Shown: piece by piece, positions 24,286-33,384 of the stretch
How positions within the stretch are numbered: the first letter of the stretch is position 1
Layout: every line of letters begins with the position of its first letter
Assembly: GCA_034421095.1 (NCBI GenBank)
Contig: DAOUKR010000004.1
Coordinates: 62,001-126,000 of the forward strand
DNA: 64,000 bases
Reading direction: 5' to 3'
From: JAGWBG01 sp034421095
GTDB taxonomy: Bacteria; Chloroflexota; Dehalococcoidia; Lucifugimonadales; JAGWBF01
Translations under genes and position numbers: made by a program
The notes under the pieces: generated by a model
Databases searched by the model: none
Seen by the model: the letters and a program-made list of their open reading frames with translations, nothing else
What the model was told of the DNA's origin: nothing

Positions 24286-25458
24286 ATGGCCTCCTCATAT
24301 AGCAGCCAGTCATCCGCGTCCCAATCCTCCAACAGAAGGCTGCGCAACAGACGGCCCCGACGCTCAGACCACCGAATGCAACAGACAGGCGACCGTACAG
24401 TCCGGCGCAAGCGTCTTCTGATTATTCTCGCCGTAGGTGCCGTCCTTCTCCTAGCTGTCGCCGGCATAGCAATCTACGGCTTCTACGACCAGTTCGTCGA
24501 ACCCAACAGGGTATTGGCAGCCCGGGTCGGCGACACCCGCTACACCCAGGGAGATCTGGTGAAGCGACTGCGCATGGAACAATCGGCCTCGGCAGCCATA
24601 GGCCAGCCATTCGACTTTGCCACCACACCCCTCAGGACCCTCTTGGGTATGGCCGAGGCAGAAATAATCCGTCGGGCCGCGCCCGGATTCAACATTTACG
24701 TGTCAGATTCGGACATTCAGGAAGGGCTTCTGGAAAGATTTAGCCCCTCAGTACCGGAAGGTCAGGAGGTGCGGGAGGGCCAGTTACAGCAGGAATTCGA
24801 GGAAAACTATCGCAGATTCCTGACCAACAGTCATCTTTCCGATGGCGATTACCGGAGAATCGTGGAAGAAAGCATATACCGGGAGAGAATGCGGGAGAAA
24901 CTAGGCGAGCAAATCCCCTCCGTAGCCGAGCAGGTGGAGGTCCAGTGGATCAAGCTTACCGCGCCCGGAGCCGGAGGTGAGTTACCGGCGCCAGGGACTA
25001 GCGGACCCCTTACCACCAGTCCAGAATCCGTGCGGCTGCGCCTGGAGAACGAGGATTTCACAGAGGTGGCAAAGGAGGTCTCGGTGTTCAGCAGCTACTC
25101 AGATGATGAAGGCTACGTCGGATGGATGCCCAAGGGTGCATTCCCGTTGCTGGACCCCTTCCTCTATGGTAACGATGAAGTCCAACCTCTTGGGATAAAC
25201 GAGATAAGCGAACCGATATTCACCACAGAGGGCATCTTCATACTGAAGGTGCTATCAGAACCCGAGTATCAAGATATCTCCGAGATTATGACCGAGAAGC
25301 TGAAGACCGAGTCTCTGGAAAACTGGCTTCAGGAACAAAAGACAATCGGAGGAGAAGAGGGTTGGTACGAGGTGAACTGGAACAGCGATATTTATGCCTG
25401 GGTAAACGAGCAGGTAAGAAAGACCGCCCCTCCCCCCTCTCCAACGCCGGTAAGGTAG
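24286..25458 (+). CDS. Membrane-anchored SurA/PpiC-like peptidyl-prolyl isomerase
   Basis: The 390-residue protein starts with a Ser/Arg-rich cytoplasmic segment, one membrane helix (about 44-65, LLIILAVGAVLLLAVAG), a SurA-like N-terminal chaperone region and a parvulin-like region with VQWIKL, ENEDFTEVAKEVS, GYVGWMPKGAFP and GIFILKVLSEP. Such proteins assist folding of exported proteins outside the membrane. It ends in a Pro-rich tail (PPPSPTPVR). The ATG at 24286 has AGGGGA seven bases upstream and is preferred to the GTG at 24280. hom follows after 13 bp. Confidence 0.85.
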   Translation: MASSYSSQSSASQSSNRRLRNRRPRRSDHRMQQTGDRTVRRKRLLIILAVGAVLLLAVAGIAIYGFYDQFVEPNRVLAARVGDTRYTQGDLVKRLRMEQSASAAIGQPFDFATTPLRTLLGMAEAEIIRRAAPGFNIYVSDSDIQEGLLERFSPSVPEGQEVREGQLQQEFEENYRRFLTNSHLSDGDYRRIVEESIYRERMREKLGEQIPSVAEQVEVQWIKLTAPGAGGELPAPGTSGPLTTSPESVRLRLENEDFTEVAKEVSVFSSYSDDEGYVGWMPKGAFPLLDPFLYGNDEVQPLGINEISEPIFTTEGIFILKVLSEPEYQDISEIMTEKLKTESLENWLQEQKTIGGEEGWYEVNWNSDIYAWVNEQVRKTAPPPSPTPVR

Positions 25459-25471
25459 GAGTTAGTTAATA

Positions 25472-26782
25472 GTGAGTCCTCCATCGGAAATAGGTGTAGG
25501 TCTTATGGGCCTTGGCGTGGTGGGTGGAGGCGTGGCTTCCACACTGCTACACTCCAATCAATCTTTCCCGTATAATTCCGGTTGTCCCGTCAAACTGAAG
25601 AAAGTCCTGGTTAGAGACCCTACCAGGCATCGGTCCTCACCAGTGCCCACGAAGTTCCTCACAACGGATCCCCGAGACATCCTGGACAACCCGGAAGTGC
25701 ATCTCTTGATAGAGGTGATTGGCGGTGAGTACCCCGCAAGCCATTACATCCGGGAGGCCCTCAACAGGGGCAAACATGTGGTGACCGCCAATAAAGAGGT
25801 GATGGCGAAGCACGGCCCCGAACTGATAACCCTGGCCGCATCCAAGAAAGTGAACCTCTTGTTCGAGGCCAGCGTCGGTGGTGGCATACCGATCGTAGGC
25901 CCTTTGATGAAAGACCTTCTGGCAAACAATATCTACTCCATTCACGCTATAATAAATGGCACTACCAACTACATCCTCACCCGGATGGCCCGGGATAGGG
26001 TAGATTTTGGTGAGGCCCTTCGAGAGGCCCAGGAGCAGGGATTCGCCGAAGCCGACCCTACCAACGACATAGAGGGAACGGACGCAGCCTACAAGCTGGC
26101 CGTTCTGGCCAGCCTGGCCTTTCATACCAGGGTACATGCGGATGACGTGTACAGAGAGGGCATCTCTCGCCTCCAGGCCCAGGACTTCCGGTATGCCCAG
26201 GAATTGGGTTACACTATCAAACTGCTGGCTATAGCACGGCAGGACGGAGCCTCAGTACAGGTACGCGTACACCCCGCTTTCGTGCCTCAAGAGCACATGC
26301 TGGCAAAGGTGGACGGCGTGTTCAATGCCGTCGAGGTAGAAGGTGATCTGACGGGAAGGGTCCTGTTTCACGGGATGGGCGCAGGGCAAAATCCGACTAC
26401 CAGCGCCGTGATAGGCAATGTGGTGGAAATCGCCAGGGAAATCAGCTCGGGAAGCGAGCCGATACCTATCACTGAACCCGGCAAGTCCTACACGATAGCG
26501 CCCATGACCAATCTCATAAGCAGATACTACTTACGATTGACTCTCGCCGACCAAGCGGGGGTCCTGGCACAGATAGCCAGAATCCTTGGGAACCTCAATA
26601 TAAGCATCGCATCGGTAATTCAGAAGGATACCAACCCCGAAGCCCAGACCGCGGAGGTCGTGGTGACTACCCATCCGGCACGGGAGGAAGCGATGCAGGA
26701 ATCACTGAAACGCATTAAATCCCTGGAAGTAATACGAGAGATTAATAGTCTGGTCCGAGTAGAGGATTTGCCCCTCGGCTAA
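25472..26782 (+). CDS. hom: Homoserine dehydrogenase with ACT domain
   Basis: It reduces aspartate semialdehyde to homoserine on the way to threonine and methionine. The 436 residues carry the nucleotide-binding GLMGLGVVGGGV, the GKHVVTANKEV motif, the catalytic NGTTNYILTRM and EADPTNDIEGTDAAYKL, and a C-terminal ACT domain (LTLADQAGVLAQIARIL) that typically senses threonine. The start is GTG with AGGAG about 10 bp upstream. thrC follows directly, forming a hom-thrC unit. Confidence 0.95.
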   Translation: MSPPSEIGVGLMGLGVVGGGVASTLLHSNQSFPYNSGCPVKLKKVLVRDPTRHRSSPVPTKFLTTDPRDILDNPEVHLLIEVIGGEYPASHYIREALNRGKHVVTANKEVMAKHGPELITLAASKKVNLLFEASVGGGIPIVGPLMKDLLANNIYSIHAIINGTTNYILTRMARDRVDFGEALREAQEQGFAEADPTNDIEGTDAAYKLAVLASLAFHTRVHADDVYREGISRLQAQDFRYAQELGYTIKLLAIARQDGASVQVRVHPAFVPQEHMLAKVDGVFNAVEVEGDLTGRVLFHGMGAGQNPTTSAVIGNVVEIAREISSGSEPIPITEPGKSYTIAPMTNLISRYYLRLTLADQAGVLAQIARILGNLNISIASVIQKDTNPEAQTAEVVVTTHPAREEAMQESLKRIKSLEVIREINSLVRVEDLPLG

Positions 26783-26833
26783 GTGCGAGAGGGACCCTCC
26801 AATAAGCCTCCAACTCTACATGAAAGAGCATAC

Positions 26834-27916
26834 ATGGGCGAAGGCGTGTTAAGAAAGTACAGCCAGTTCCTGCCGGTCAGTAGCTCCACTCCCACAATAA
26901 CCCTGGGAGAGGGGGAAACCCCCCTTGTCAAGTCCACCCGGCTAGGAAAGGAGCTGGGCTGTGATGAGCTGTACTTCAAGCTAGAGGGATGTAACCCCAC
27001 CGGCTCATTCAAAGACCGGGGGATGGTCGTCGCCGTAGCCAAGGCCCTGGAGGCCGGTAGTAAAGCCATAATGTGCGCCTCGACGGGAAACACCAGTGCG
27101 TCCGCAGCGGCCTACGGTGGCCGTTTCAATATTTCCACCATAGTATTGGTCCCCAAGGGAGAAATAGCCAGTGGAAAACTGGCACAGGCCATGGCCTACG
27201 GAGCCAAAATTCTAGCGGTCAACGGGTCCTTCGACCATGCCCTTTCACTGGTTCGCACCTTTACTAACAATCATCCTATAACCCTGGTCAACTCCGTCAA
27301 CCCGAACAGGATAGAGGGACAGAAAACCGCCGGCTTCGAGATTGTAGATTCTTTAGGAGACGCACCCGATTACGTATTTATTCCCGTAGGCAACGCAGGG
27401 AATATCACGGCCTACACCAAGGGGTTCGTGGAGTACCACGCTCTGGGATTCTCAAGCAAGACCCCCAAGATGATGGGTTTTCAGGCCGAAGGTGCAGCCC
27501 CCATCGTGTTAGGCCATCCGGTGAGTAACCCTAAGACGATCGCATCGGCCATCCGAATCGGCAACCCGGCCAGCTGGGAGAGCGCCTTGGCAGCCAGGGA
27601 CCAATCCGGCGGAGTAATTGATACCGTCAGCGATGAGCAGATACTGGCCGCCTACAGCCTTCTCGCATCCCATGAAGGGATTTTCTGTGAACCGGCCTCC
27701 GCCGCGGCTTTTGCAGGGCTTATGAAACTCCACCAACTTGGATTGGGTCTAGCTAACCAGCGAGTTGTGTGTATAATAACTGGGACGGGACTCAAGGACC
27801 CGGACCTGGCTGTCAGGTCCGTTCAGTCGGAGATTATCGAGATTGAACCCGACATAAGGGAGGTAGAAGCCGCACTGATGAAGCCTGCCCAGTACCCGGG
27901 GAGGGAGGATGGTTAA
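26834..27916 (+). CDS. thrC: Threonine synthase
   Basis: This PLP enzyme converts phosphohomoserine to threonine. The 360 residues (from 26834) show LGEGETPLVKS, the Schiff-base Lys in NPTGSFKDRGM, CASTGNTSASAAAYGGR and VPVGNAGNITA-like IPVGNAGNITAYTKG. The ATG at 26834 (MGEGVLRKYSQFLPV) matches the usual family start. The GTG at 26783, right after the hom stop, has no ribosome-binding site but remains possible. It overlaps folE by 8 bp. Confidence 0.94.
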   Translation: MGEGVLRKYSQFLPVSSSTPTITLGEGETPLVKSTRLGKELGCDELYFKLEGCNPTGSFKDRGMVVAVAKALEAGSKAIMCASTGNTSASAAAYGGRFNISTIVLVPKGEIASGKLAQAMAYGAKILAVNGSFDHALSLVRTFTNNHPITLVNSVNPNRIEGQKTAGFEIVDSLGDAPDYVFIPVGNAGNITAYTKGFVEYHALGFSSKTPKMMGFQAEGAAPIVLGHPVSNPKTIASAIRIGNPASWESALAARDQSGGVIDTVSDEQILAAYSLLASHEGIFCEPASAAAFAGLMKLHQLGLGLANQRVVCIITGTGLKDPDLAVRSVQSEIIEIEPDIREVEAALMKPAQYPGREDG

Positions 27917-28481
27917 CGAAGAGCCTATCCGCTCAGCCGTGGTAACCATGCTCGAAGCAATAGGCGAAGACCCATCAAGAGAGGGTCTGAGGAGCACTCC
28001 CCAACGGGTGAGCCGCATGTATGCCGAACTGTTCTCAGGAATCGGCATTGACCCCCATTCCGCTCTCGACGCCATCTTCGAGGAGGAGGAATGCCGGGAA
28101 GAGATGGTGATAGTGCGGGACGTGCCCTTCTTCTCCATGTGCGAGCACCACCTGCTCCCCTTCTTTGGCCATGCCCACATGGGTTATATCCCCGATGGCA
28201 AGATTGCGGGGGCGAGCAAGCTAATTAGAATCCTGGAGGTTGTGACCCACAGACCACAGATACAGGAGCGAATAACCGGGCAAGTTGCTGACGTCATCCA
28301 GGACGTACTGGCACCGGATGGCGCGGCGGTGGTAATTGAGGCTGAACATCTGTGTATGTCCATGAGGGGGGTGAAAAAAAGTGGTAGCCTCATCGTCACC
28401 TCCGCCATCAGAGGCTCCTTCGACAAACGTGGCATAAGCCGGAGCGAACTCATAGCCTCATTGCAGAGGAGCGTAAAGTGA
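27909..28481 (+). CDS. folE: GTP cyclohydrolase I
   Basis: It converts GTP to dihydroneopterin triphosphate for folate synthesis. The 190 residues include GLRSTPQRVSRM, the zinc ligands Cys78 and His81 in MCEHHLLPF and Cys149 in EAEHLCMSMRG, and the GKIAGASKLIRILE segment. GGGAGG lies just before the ATG, inside thrC. It overlaps the next gene by 4 bp (GTGA). Grouping with hom-thrC suggests cotranscription rather than pathway linkage. Confidence 0.96.
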   Translation: MVNEEPIRSAVVTMLEAIGEDPSREGLRSTPQRVSRMYAELFSGIGIDPHSALDAIFEEEECREEMVIVRDVPFFSMCEHHLLPFFGHAHMGYIPDGKIAGASKLIRILEVVTHRPQIQERITGQVADVIQDVLAPDGAAVVIEAEHLCMSMRGVKKSGSLIVTSAIRGSFDKRGISRSELIASLQRSVK

Positions 28482-29461
28482 CCTGTTTAACCCGACTTGA
28501 CTCCTACCAGGGGGTCGAGCAGCAATGGCAAGACCTCCTCCCCGCCTGTACGGTTGATACCTTGTTCATCACTCCCCGGTGGCAGGAGATATGGTGGGAC
28601 CAGTTCGGCGACGGGGCCGAGATGCTTCTGCTCAGTTTCAACGGCGGCCATAGTGTAGAAGGCATTGCTCCGTTGGTACGCCGCAACGGGACGATCTCCC
28701 TCATGGGCGACCAGGACGTGTGTGATTATAATGACTTTCTAGTGGCTCAAGGCGCCGAATCACGATTTTATCCTTGCCTTCTGGACCATCTTGGCACGGA
28801 GAAATGGGAAAGACTGGAGCTAACCTCCCTACCTGAAAACTCCCCCACTCTAGCGTATCTACCCGATCTTGCCAGGGACCGGGGCTACACGGTAGACATC
28901 CGCGAAGAGGACGTCGTCCCGGGGGTGGACCTCCCGAACGATTGGGATGCCTACCTGCAAATCCTCTCCAAGAAGGACCGACACGAGCTTCGGCGCAAGC
29001 TGCGCAGACTGCACTCGTCCGGGGATGATTTTCGGTACTACAAGCTATCCGACCCTGCAGAGGTTGAAAACAACCTGGAAGACTTCTTCGCCCTCATGCG
29101 ATTCAGCAAAGAGGAGAAGCACCACTTTCTCAACGAGTCCAGGGAACGCTTTTTCAGGAAAATGGCCGTGTCTATTTCAGACATTGGCTTCTTCAAACTT
29201 TTCTTCATGGAACTGAACGGTGAGCGCGTCGCCTCGGCTATATGCTTCGACTACGGCAAGTCTCGGCTGTTGTATAACAGTGGCTTCAATCCCGCGTACA
29301 GCTACTATAGCGTAGGACTGTTGCTGAAAGCCCTGTGCATCCAAAATGCCATTGAGGAGGGTAAGAAATACTTCGACTTCCTCCGAGGTCCAGAGCCTTA
29401 CAAATATGACCTCGGGGGCACAAATAAAAGTATCTATCAGATGGTGGTGAGACGAAATTGA
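28478..29461 (+). CDS. GNAT-fold acyltransferase, CelD/BcsL-like
   Basis: The 327-residue protein has the double-GNAT layout of CelD/FemAB-like proteins: FITPRWQEIWWDQFGDG near the N terminus, a basic helix (KKDRHELRRKLRRL) and the acetyl-CoA-fold part KLFFMELNGERVASAICFDYG, YNSGFNPAYSYYSVGLLLK, DFLRGPEPYKYDLG. Relatives are found in polysaccharide or cell-surface gene clusters. The acceptor here is unknown. It sits between folE and a glycosyltransferase with 4-bp overlaps on both sides, suggesting joint function with the glycosyltransferase. Confidence 0.8.
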   Translation: MTCLTRLDSYQGVEQQWQDLLPACTVDTLFITPRWQEIWWDQFGDGAEMLLLSFNGGHSVEGIAPLVRRNGTISLMGDQDVCDYNDFLVAQGAESRFYPCLLDHLGTEKWERLELTSLPENSPTLAYLPDLARDRGYTVDIREEDVVPGVDLPNDWDAYLQILSKKDRHELRRKLRRLHSSGDDFRYYKLSDPAEVENNLEDFFALMRFSKEEKHHFLNESRERFFRKMAVSISDIGFFKLFFMELNGERVASAICFDYGKSRLLYNSGFNPAYSYYSVGLLLKALCIQNAIEEGKKYFDFLRGPEPYKYDLGGTNKSIYQMVVRRN

Positions 29462-30672
29462 GTGTAGACAAGGTGGCATTGATTAGTTTCCACACGTGTC
29501 CGATGGCCACCCTGGGAGAGGGAAAGGCCGGCGGAATGAATGTTTACGTCAGAGAACTTTCCAGACATCTGGGAAACATGGGTATTGATGTAGATGTATT
29601 TACCCGATGCCATGGTGCTCCCAAAGGCCGGGACTCTCACGAAAACGAGATTATAGATCTGGGGAATCACGTCAGGCTGGTACACCTGAACGGAGGCCCC
29701 CTTGAGGTCGAGTTAGATGCCCTGTATTCGTACCTGCCCACCTTCAAGGAAGAACTTCAGCGTTTCAGTGAAGACCAGGGTATTCAATATCAGATGGTCC
29801 ATTCCCACTACTGGCTGTCTGGATGCGTAGGGAGCCAGGTTGCGGAGCACTGGGGTGTGCCCCACGCAATTACTTTTCACACCCTGTCGGAGATAAAGAT
29901 GCAGGCGAGAGCCGGGGAAAACGGGTCTCCAATCAGGTCCGAGGTAGAGAAGGGGCTTATGGCCTCGGCCCAGATGATAATAGCCTCGAGTCGCCACGAG
30001 AAGGAGGCTATGATACGGCTCTACGACGCTCCCAGCTTCCGTATCAAGGTGGTGCCTTGTGGAGTTGACCTATCTCTGTTCAAGCCACTGGACATGGGGG
30101 AGGCACGAAAAAAGCTTGGGCTAAACGGTGAAAAGGTTATTATTTACGTGGGTAGAATCGAGGCGATAAAGGGCCTGGAGCTTCTGCTAAAGAGTGCCGC
30201 TATAATGGAGCTAAGAGACCCTCTGAAGGTCCTTGTAATTGGCGGTGATGCAACAGACGAGACAGGGGTAAAGAGCCTGAAAGAATTGGCAGAGGAGTTG
30301 GGAATAGGGCGTAGCCTCGAATTTGTGGGTATCGTGGACCACAATCTCCTTCCCCTCTACTATAATGCTGCCGACGTGTGTGCAGTCCCGTCGTATTACG
30401 AGAGCTTCGGTCTGGTTGCACTTGAAGCACTTGCCTGCGGGACCCCGGTGGTTGCATCCAGAGTGGGGGGACTCCCGGCCGTGGTGCAGCATGGCCGCAC
30501 GGGTTATCTGTTGCCCTGGCGTTGTCCCGAACCTTTTGCCGACTCCCTTGAGGTAATCCTCTCCAGCAAGGGTCTGCAAAAAAGCATGAGCATTGAGGCA
30601 AGAAAGCGGGCGGAGGCTATGGGATGGGAAGCTGTAGCGGAGGAGACCCGTCGGCTCTACAATTCCTTCTAG
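29458..30672 (+). CDS. MshA-like family 4 glycosyltransferase
   Basis: The 404-residue GT-B protein closely follows the MshA pattern: SFHTCPMATLGEGKAGGMNVYV, VHSHYWLSGCVG, FHTLSEIKM, then the donor-binding domain with YVGRIEAIKGLELLL and the E-x7-E motif ESFGLVALEALACGTPVVAS. MshA adds GlcNAc to inositol phosphate in mycothiol synthesis. The basic residue expected after the GP(F/Y)EG loop is not evident (GPLEVELDA here), so the acceptor may differ. The TTG start overlaps the preceding stop. MshD- and PIG-L-like genes lie close by. Confidence 0.82.
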   Translation: MSVDKVALISFHTCPMATLGEGKAGGMNVYVRELSRHLGNMGIDVDVFTRCHGAPKGRDSHENEIIDLGNHVRLVHLNGGPLEVELDALYSYLPTFKEELQRFSEDQGIQYQMVHSHYWLSGCVGSQVAEHWGVPHAITFHTLSEIKMQARAGENGSPIRSEVEKGLMASAQMIIASSRHEKEAMIRLYDAPSFRIKVVPCGVDLSLFKPLDMGEARKKLGLNGEKVIIYVGRIEAIKGLELLLKSAAIMELRDPLKVLVIGGDATDETGVKSLKELAEELGIGRSLEFVGIVDHNLLPLYYNAADVCAVPSYYESFGLVALEALACGTPVVASRVGGLPAVVQHGRTGYLLPWRCPEPFADSLEVILSSKGLQKSMSIEARKRAEAMGWEAVAEETRRLYNSF

Positions 30673-30706
30673 CAACTCCACCGCCTAGATAGCGAGTGGG
30701 TTACAC

Positions 30707-31447
30707 ATGTCTTGGTTAGTGAAAGTCATCAAGGCAATAGGCCTGCATATCAGGACTACTCTGTTTGCCGGATTGGTCATCATAGTACCGGCTGGAATCA
30801 CCTTCCTCATTCTCAAATACATCTTCGACTTCTTCGACCCGGTCTTGAAGCCCATATTCACCCAGTTCATAGACTGGTACACCCCCGGCATGGGGATAGT
30901 CTCCCTCGCTATCGTCATATACATAGTGGGGCTTGTAGCTACCCACGTGCTTGGCAGACGCATCATTGATTTCGGCCATAGGGTGGTGGACCGTGTGCCA
31001 GTGGTCAGCGCCGTATACCGGGCCGCTCGCCAGGCCACTGATGTCTTTTCCAACGTCAACTCCAAGAGCAGATTTACCAGTGTGGTGCTCGTGGATTTCC
31101 CGGGCTATGGTCTGAGGTCTCTTGGGCTGGTAACGTCCAAGCTCAATGACCAGTATGGCAATACGCTGCTGGCGGTGTACATGCCTACTTCTCCTTTCCC
31201 AACTTCGGGATTTCTCGTCATCTTGCCGGAGAACCGTGTGACACCAACAGACATCCCCGTAGACGATGCAATGAAGCTCATCATATCGGCCGGTGTTGTT
31301 GCTCCAGAGCAGATTAGCTACCACGCCAGCTTCCTGCAAAATTTCATGTCTCCGGCGGACTACCCCTTCATACCCGGAGGTATAAAGCCTTCAGGGGAGC
31401 AGGCCGAGCAAGGTCACTCACCGGATAGTCGGGACTCGAACCAATGA
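30707..31447 (+). CDS. DUF502 integral membrane protein
   Basis: The 246-residue protein has two membrane helices (about 17-39 LFAGLVIIVPAGITFLIL and 62-84), followed by the conserved VDRVPVVSAVYRAARQ, VVLVDFPGYGLRSLG and LPENRVTPTDIPVDDAMKLIISAG segments of DUF502. The function is not established. Relatives are widespread in bacteria and in plants. The C terminus (SPDSRDSNQ) overlaps the convergent GNAT gene by 34 bp. Confidence 0.88.
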   Translation: MSWLVKVIKAIGLHIRTTLFAGLVIIVPAGITFLILKYIFDFFDPVLKPIFTQFIDWYTPGMGIVSLAIVIYIVGLVATHVLGRRIIDFGHRVVDRVPVVSAVYRAARQATDVFSNVNSKSRFTSVVLVDFPGYGLRSLGLVTSKLNDQYGNTLLAVYMPTSPFPTSGFLVILPENRVTPTDIPVDDAMKLIISAGVVAPEQISYHASFLQNFMSPADYPFIPGGIKPSGEQAEQGHSPDSRDSNQ

Positions 31448-32337
31448 TACTCCTGCGCCTTTTTGAACCCCACCGAGGTGTAAAGCCTTATGCCGGGTGT
31501 GTTCTCAGCATCTACGTCAAGCCCAATGTAATCAACCCCTCGGGAACGTAGATATCTCATTCCAGCTAGGAGTATGGGCTTGCTCAGTCCCCGGCTACGG
31601 TATTCAGGAACGATGCCAATCATCCCGATAATCCCGGCAAGCGGCTTGGACTCACCGATAACATACGTCCAGCAGTATCCGGCAGTATCTTCACCATGGG
31701 TGAGAAACAGGATGCCATCCCGGTTCGACTTGGACATACCCACACCATACCTGACCTCCTCCACCGTGTTTGGGCAGAACCCCCAGCTACCACCAAAGGA
31801 TGCGTTCTGCACTCTGGTGAGGCGTTCCTCGTCTCCGGACTGGAAGCTCTCGATACCGTACCCGTGGGGCAAATCCGTCGAAGGCACTCCAGACCCCTGC
31901 CACCTCATCAACCAGTAACACCGCGCGAGAGAAAACCCTTCGCTTTTCATCGTTGCTTCCCAATATTCGGAGGGAGTCACACCCACGTGAAGTATTGAGG
32001 CCCCCAGAGACCTGGAACGAGTGACGGCAACTCTAATAACCTCTTTCTCCACACCGGTCTCGCTCAGGCTCGGGTGGACACCCAACTCAAGAACAGCCCT
32101 GCCTATCATCAGCTCGGGATGCAGAATAGAATAGGCCCAGAGGCCATTACCTGCCTGAGTCACACGTTCATCAACAAAAAGAAGGCAGTTCTCTTCCGGA
32201 GAAAGTCCGGGGCGAGCCAGTTCCTCTCTCAGAGATGTTGGACTCAAACCAAGACTGTCACCGGCAGAATTGCGAGTCAGGTTTATAAAATCGAGAAGTT
32301 CGTCAAAGTTTGCCCAGGTGAAACTGTGTATTGCCAA
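31414..32337 (-). CDS. Tandem-GNAT acetyltransferase, MshD-like
   Basis: The 307 residues form two GNAT domains. The first (about 1-140) is degenerate; the second (150-307) has NASFGGSWGFCPNT, the acetyl-CoA site IGMIGIVPEYRSRGLSKPIL and LDVDAENTPGIRLYTSVGF. This resembles mycothiol synthase MshD, which acetylates Cys-GlcN-Ins, although many tandem GNATs have other roles. The TTG start has GGAGGG eight bases upstream. It converges on DUF502 with a 34-bp overlap. Confidence 0.78.
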   Translation of the reverse strand: MAIHSFTWANFDELLDFINLTRNSAGDSLGLSPTSLREELARPGLSPEENCLLFVDERVTQAGNGLWAYSILHPELMIGRAVLELGVHPSLSETGVEKEVIRVAVTRSRSLGASILHVGVTPSEYWEATMKSEGFSLARCYWLMRWQGSGVPSTDLPHGYGIESFQSGDEERLTRVQNASFGGSWGFCPNTVEEVRYGVGMSKSNRDGILFLTHGEDTAGYCWTYVIGESKPLAGIIGMIGIVPEYRSRGLSKPILLAGMRYLRSRGVDYIGLDVDAENTPGIRLYTSVGFKKAQEYHWFESRLSGE

Positions 32338-32589
32338 AGCTAGGCCCTCCGGCAGATAAGTGAAATTACCTCTGACCTATGAGCGGTCTTTCATGAGGAT
32401 CGTATGGTGGCCCTCACTGCCAGTCTTCCGGTATTCCCCTTCAGTCCAGAAGGAAGCAGGATGAGGGGTCATTCATAGATTCTACGCAAGTATGACGGGT
32501 CCCTTATAGTTAAGGAGGGGCTTGACACCTGCGCTAGATTGTAGCAGAGTATCATTTCGTGTACAAGGCTGGAGCCTGGAGGTGAGTAA
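32338..32589. other. Divergent intergenic region
   Basis: This 252-bp gap separates the MshD-like (-) and PIG-L (+) genes. A perfect TTGACA at 32522-32527 has no matching -10 at 16-18 bp. A small hairpin CCTTC/GAAGG near 32440-32455 contains an SRP-like AGAAGGAAGCAG string, considered coincidental. The ribosome-binding site TGGAGGTGAGTAA lies before 32590. Confidence 0.4.
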
Positions 32590-33294
32590 ATGATAGAGAC
32601 GCCAGGAGTAGCCCTCGTAGTTATACCCCACCCAGATGATGCCGAGGGTTGGTGTGGCGGTACCGTTGCCAGGTGGATTAGAGACGGGGCTGAGGTGTAC
32701 TACGTTCTATGCACCGACGGCGGGAAAGGCTCGGATGACCCTGAAATAGACCCAAAGCAGTTGGCCGCAATAAGGGAAAAGGAGCAAATGGAGGCGGCTT
32801 CGGTCCTGGGGGTGAAAGAGGTGGTCACGTTGCGCCATCCGGACGGCGAGTTGGAGGACACAGGTGAGTTCCGCAAGGAGATTGTCCGGGCCATAAGACG
32901 CACACGCCCGGATATATTGCTGTGCCCCGACCCTTACCGGCGGGTCTCCCACTGGCACAGAGACCACCGGATTGCAGGACAAGTGGCCGCAGATGCTGCC
33001 TTTCCCTACGCCAGAGATCATCTGCACTTCAGGGAGCTATTCACCGAAGAGGGCCTGGAACCCCACAAGACGGGCATGGTCTTGTTCTGGGCACCGGATA
33101 CCCCCGACGCTTTCACAGACATTAACAATACCATTGATATAAAAATAAAGGCCCTCATGTGCCATCACAGCCAGGTCTCCAAGCGTCCAGAAAGCGACGT
33201 GGAAGAGTCGGTGAGAGAGCGGGCCAGGCAAGGTGCCCAAGGCTCCGAGTTCGAGTACGCGGAAGCCTTTCGCAAGGTGGAGTTCCGACGCTAG
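32590..33294 (+). CDS. PIG-L/LmbE family deacetylase (MshB/BshB-like)
   Basis: Zinc-dependent de-N-acetylases of this family act on GlcNAc conjugates in mycothiol, bacillithiol and GPI synthesis. The 234 residues show the zinc and catalytic motif VVIPHPDDAEGWCGG (His, Asp-Asp), LCTDGGKGSDDPE, LRHPDGELEDT and the C-terminal zinc His in SHWHRDHRIAG. A Shine-Dalgarno GGAGGTGA precedes the ATG. Proximity to MshA- and MshD-like genes suggests thiol-cofactor synthesis, but dehydration-type or detoxifying deacetylases are alternatives. Confidence 0.88.
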   Translation: MIETPGVALVVIPHPDDAEGWCGGTVARWIRDGAEVYYVLCTDGGKGSDDPEIDPKQLAAIREKEQMEAASVLGVKEVVTLRHPDGELEDTGEFRKEIVRAIRRTRPDILLCPDPYRRVSHWHRDHRIAGQVAADAAFPYARDHLHFRELFTEEGLEPHKTGMVLFWAPDTPDAFTDINNTIDIKIKALMCHHSQVSKRPESDVEESVRERARQGAQGSEFEYAEAFRKVEFRR

Positions 33295-33321
33295 AGAGAA
33301 CGCTTATAGGTGCCGAGTTCC

Positions 33322-33350
33322 TTGCTCCGCAGGGGCTTTCGTGCTATACT
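33322..33350 (+). promoter_or_regulatory. Promoter of the amidohydrolase gene
   Basis: TTGCTC (33322-33327), a 17-bp spacer and TATACT (33345-33350) lie 34 bp before the ATG at 33385, which has its own CCGGAGGTAGG ribosome-binding site. Confidence 0.7.
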
Positions 33351-33384
33351 GCCTCAACTTTAGAGTAGCCGGAGGTAGGTTGCC

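Noticed and set aside
32425..32470. SRP-RNA-like string TCC-AGAA-GGA-AGCAG in the gap before the PIG-L gene
   Set aside because: It misses one conserved G on the 5' side of the symmetric loop, the outer helix is only about 5 bp, and no flanking arms complete a 4.5S-like RNA.
32522..32527. TTGACA upstream of the PIG-L gene
   Set aside because: No acceptable -10 box at 16-18 bp, so it is not reported as a promoter.
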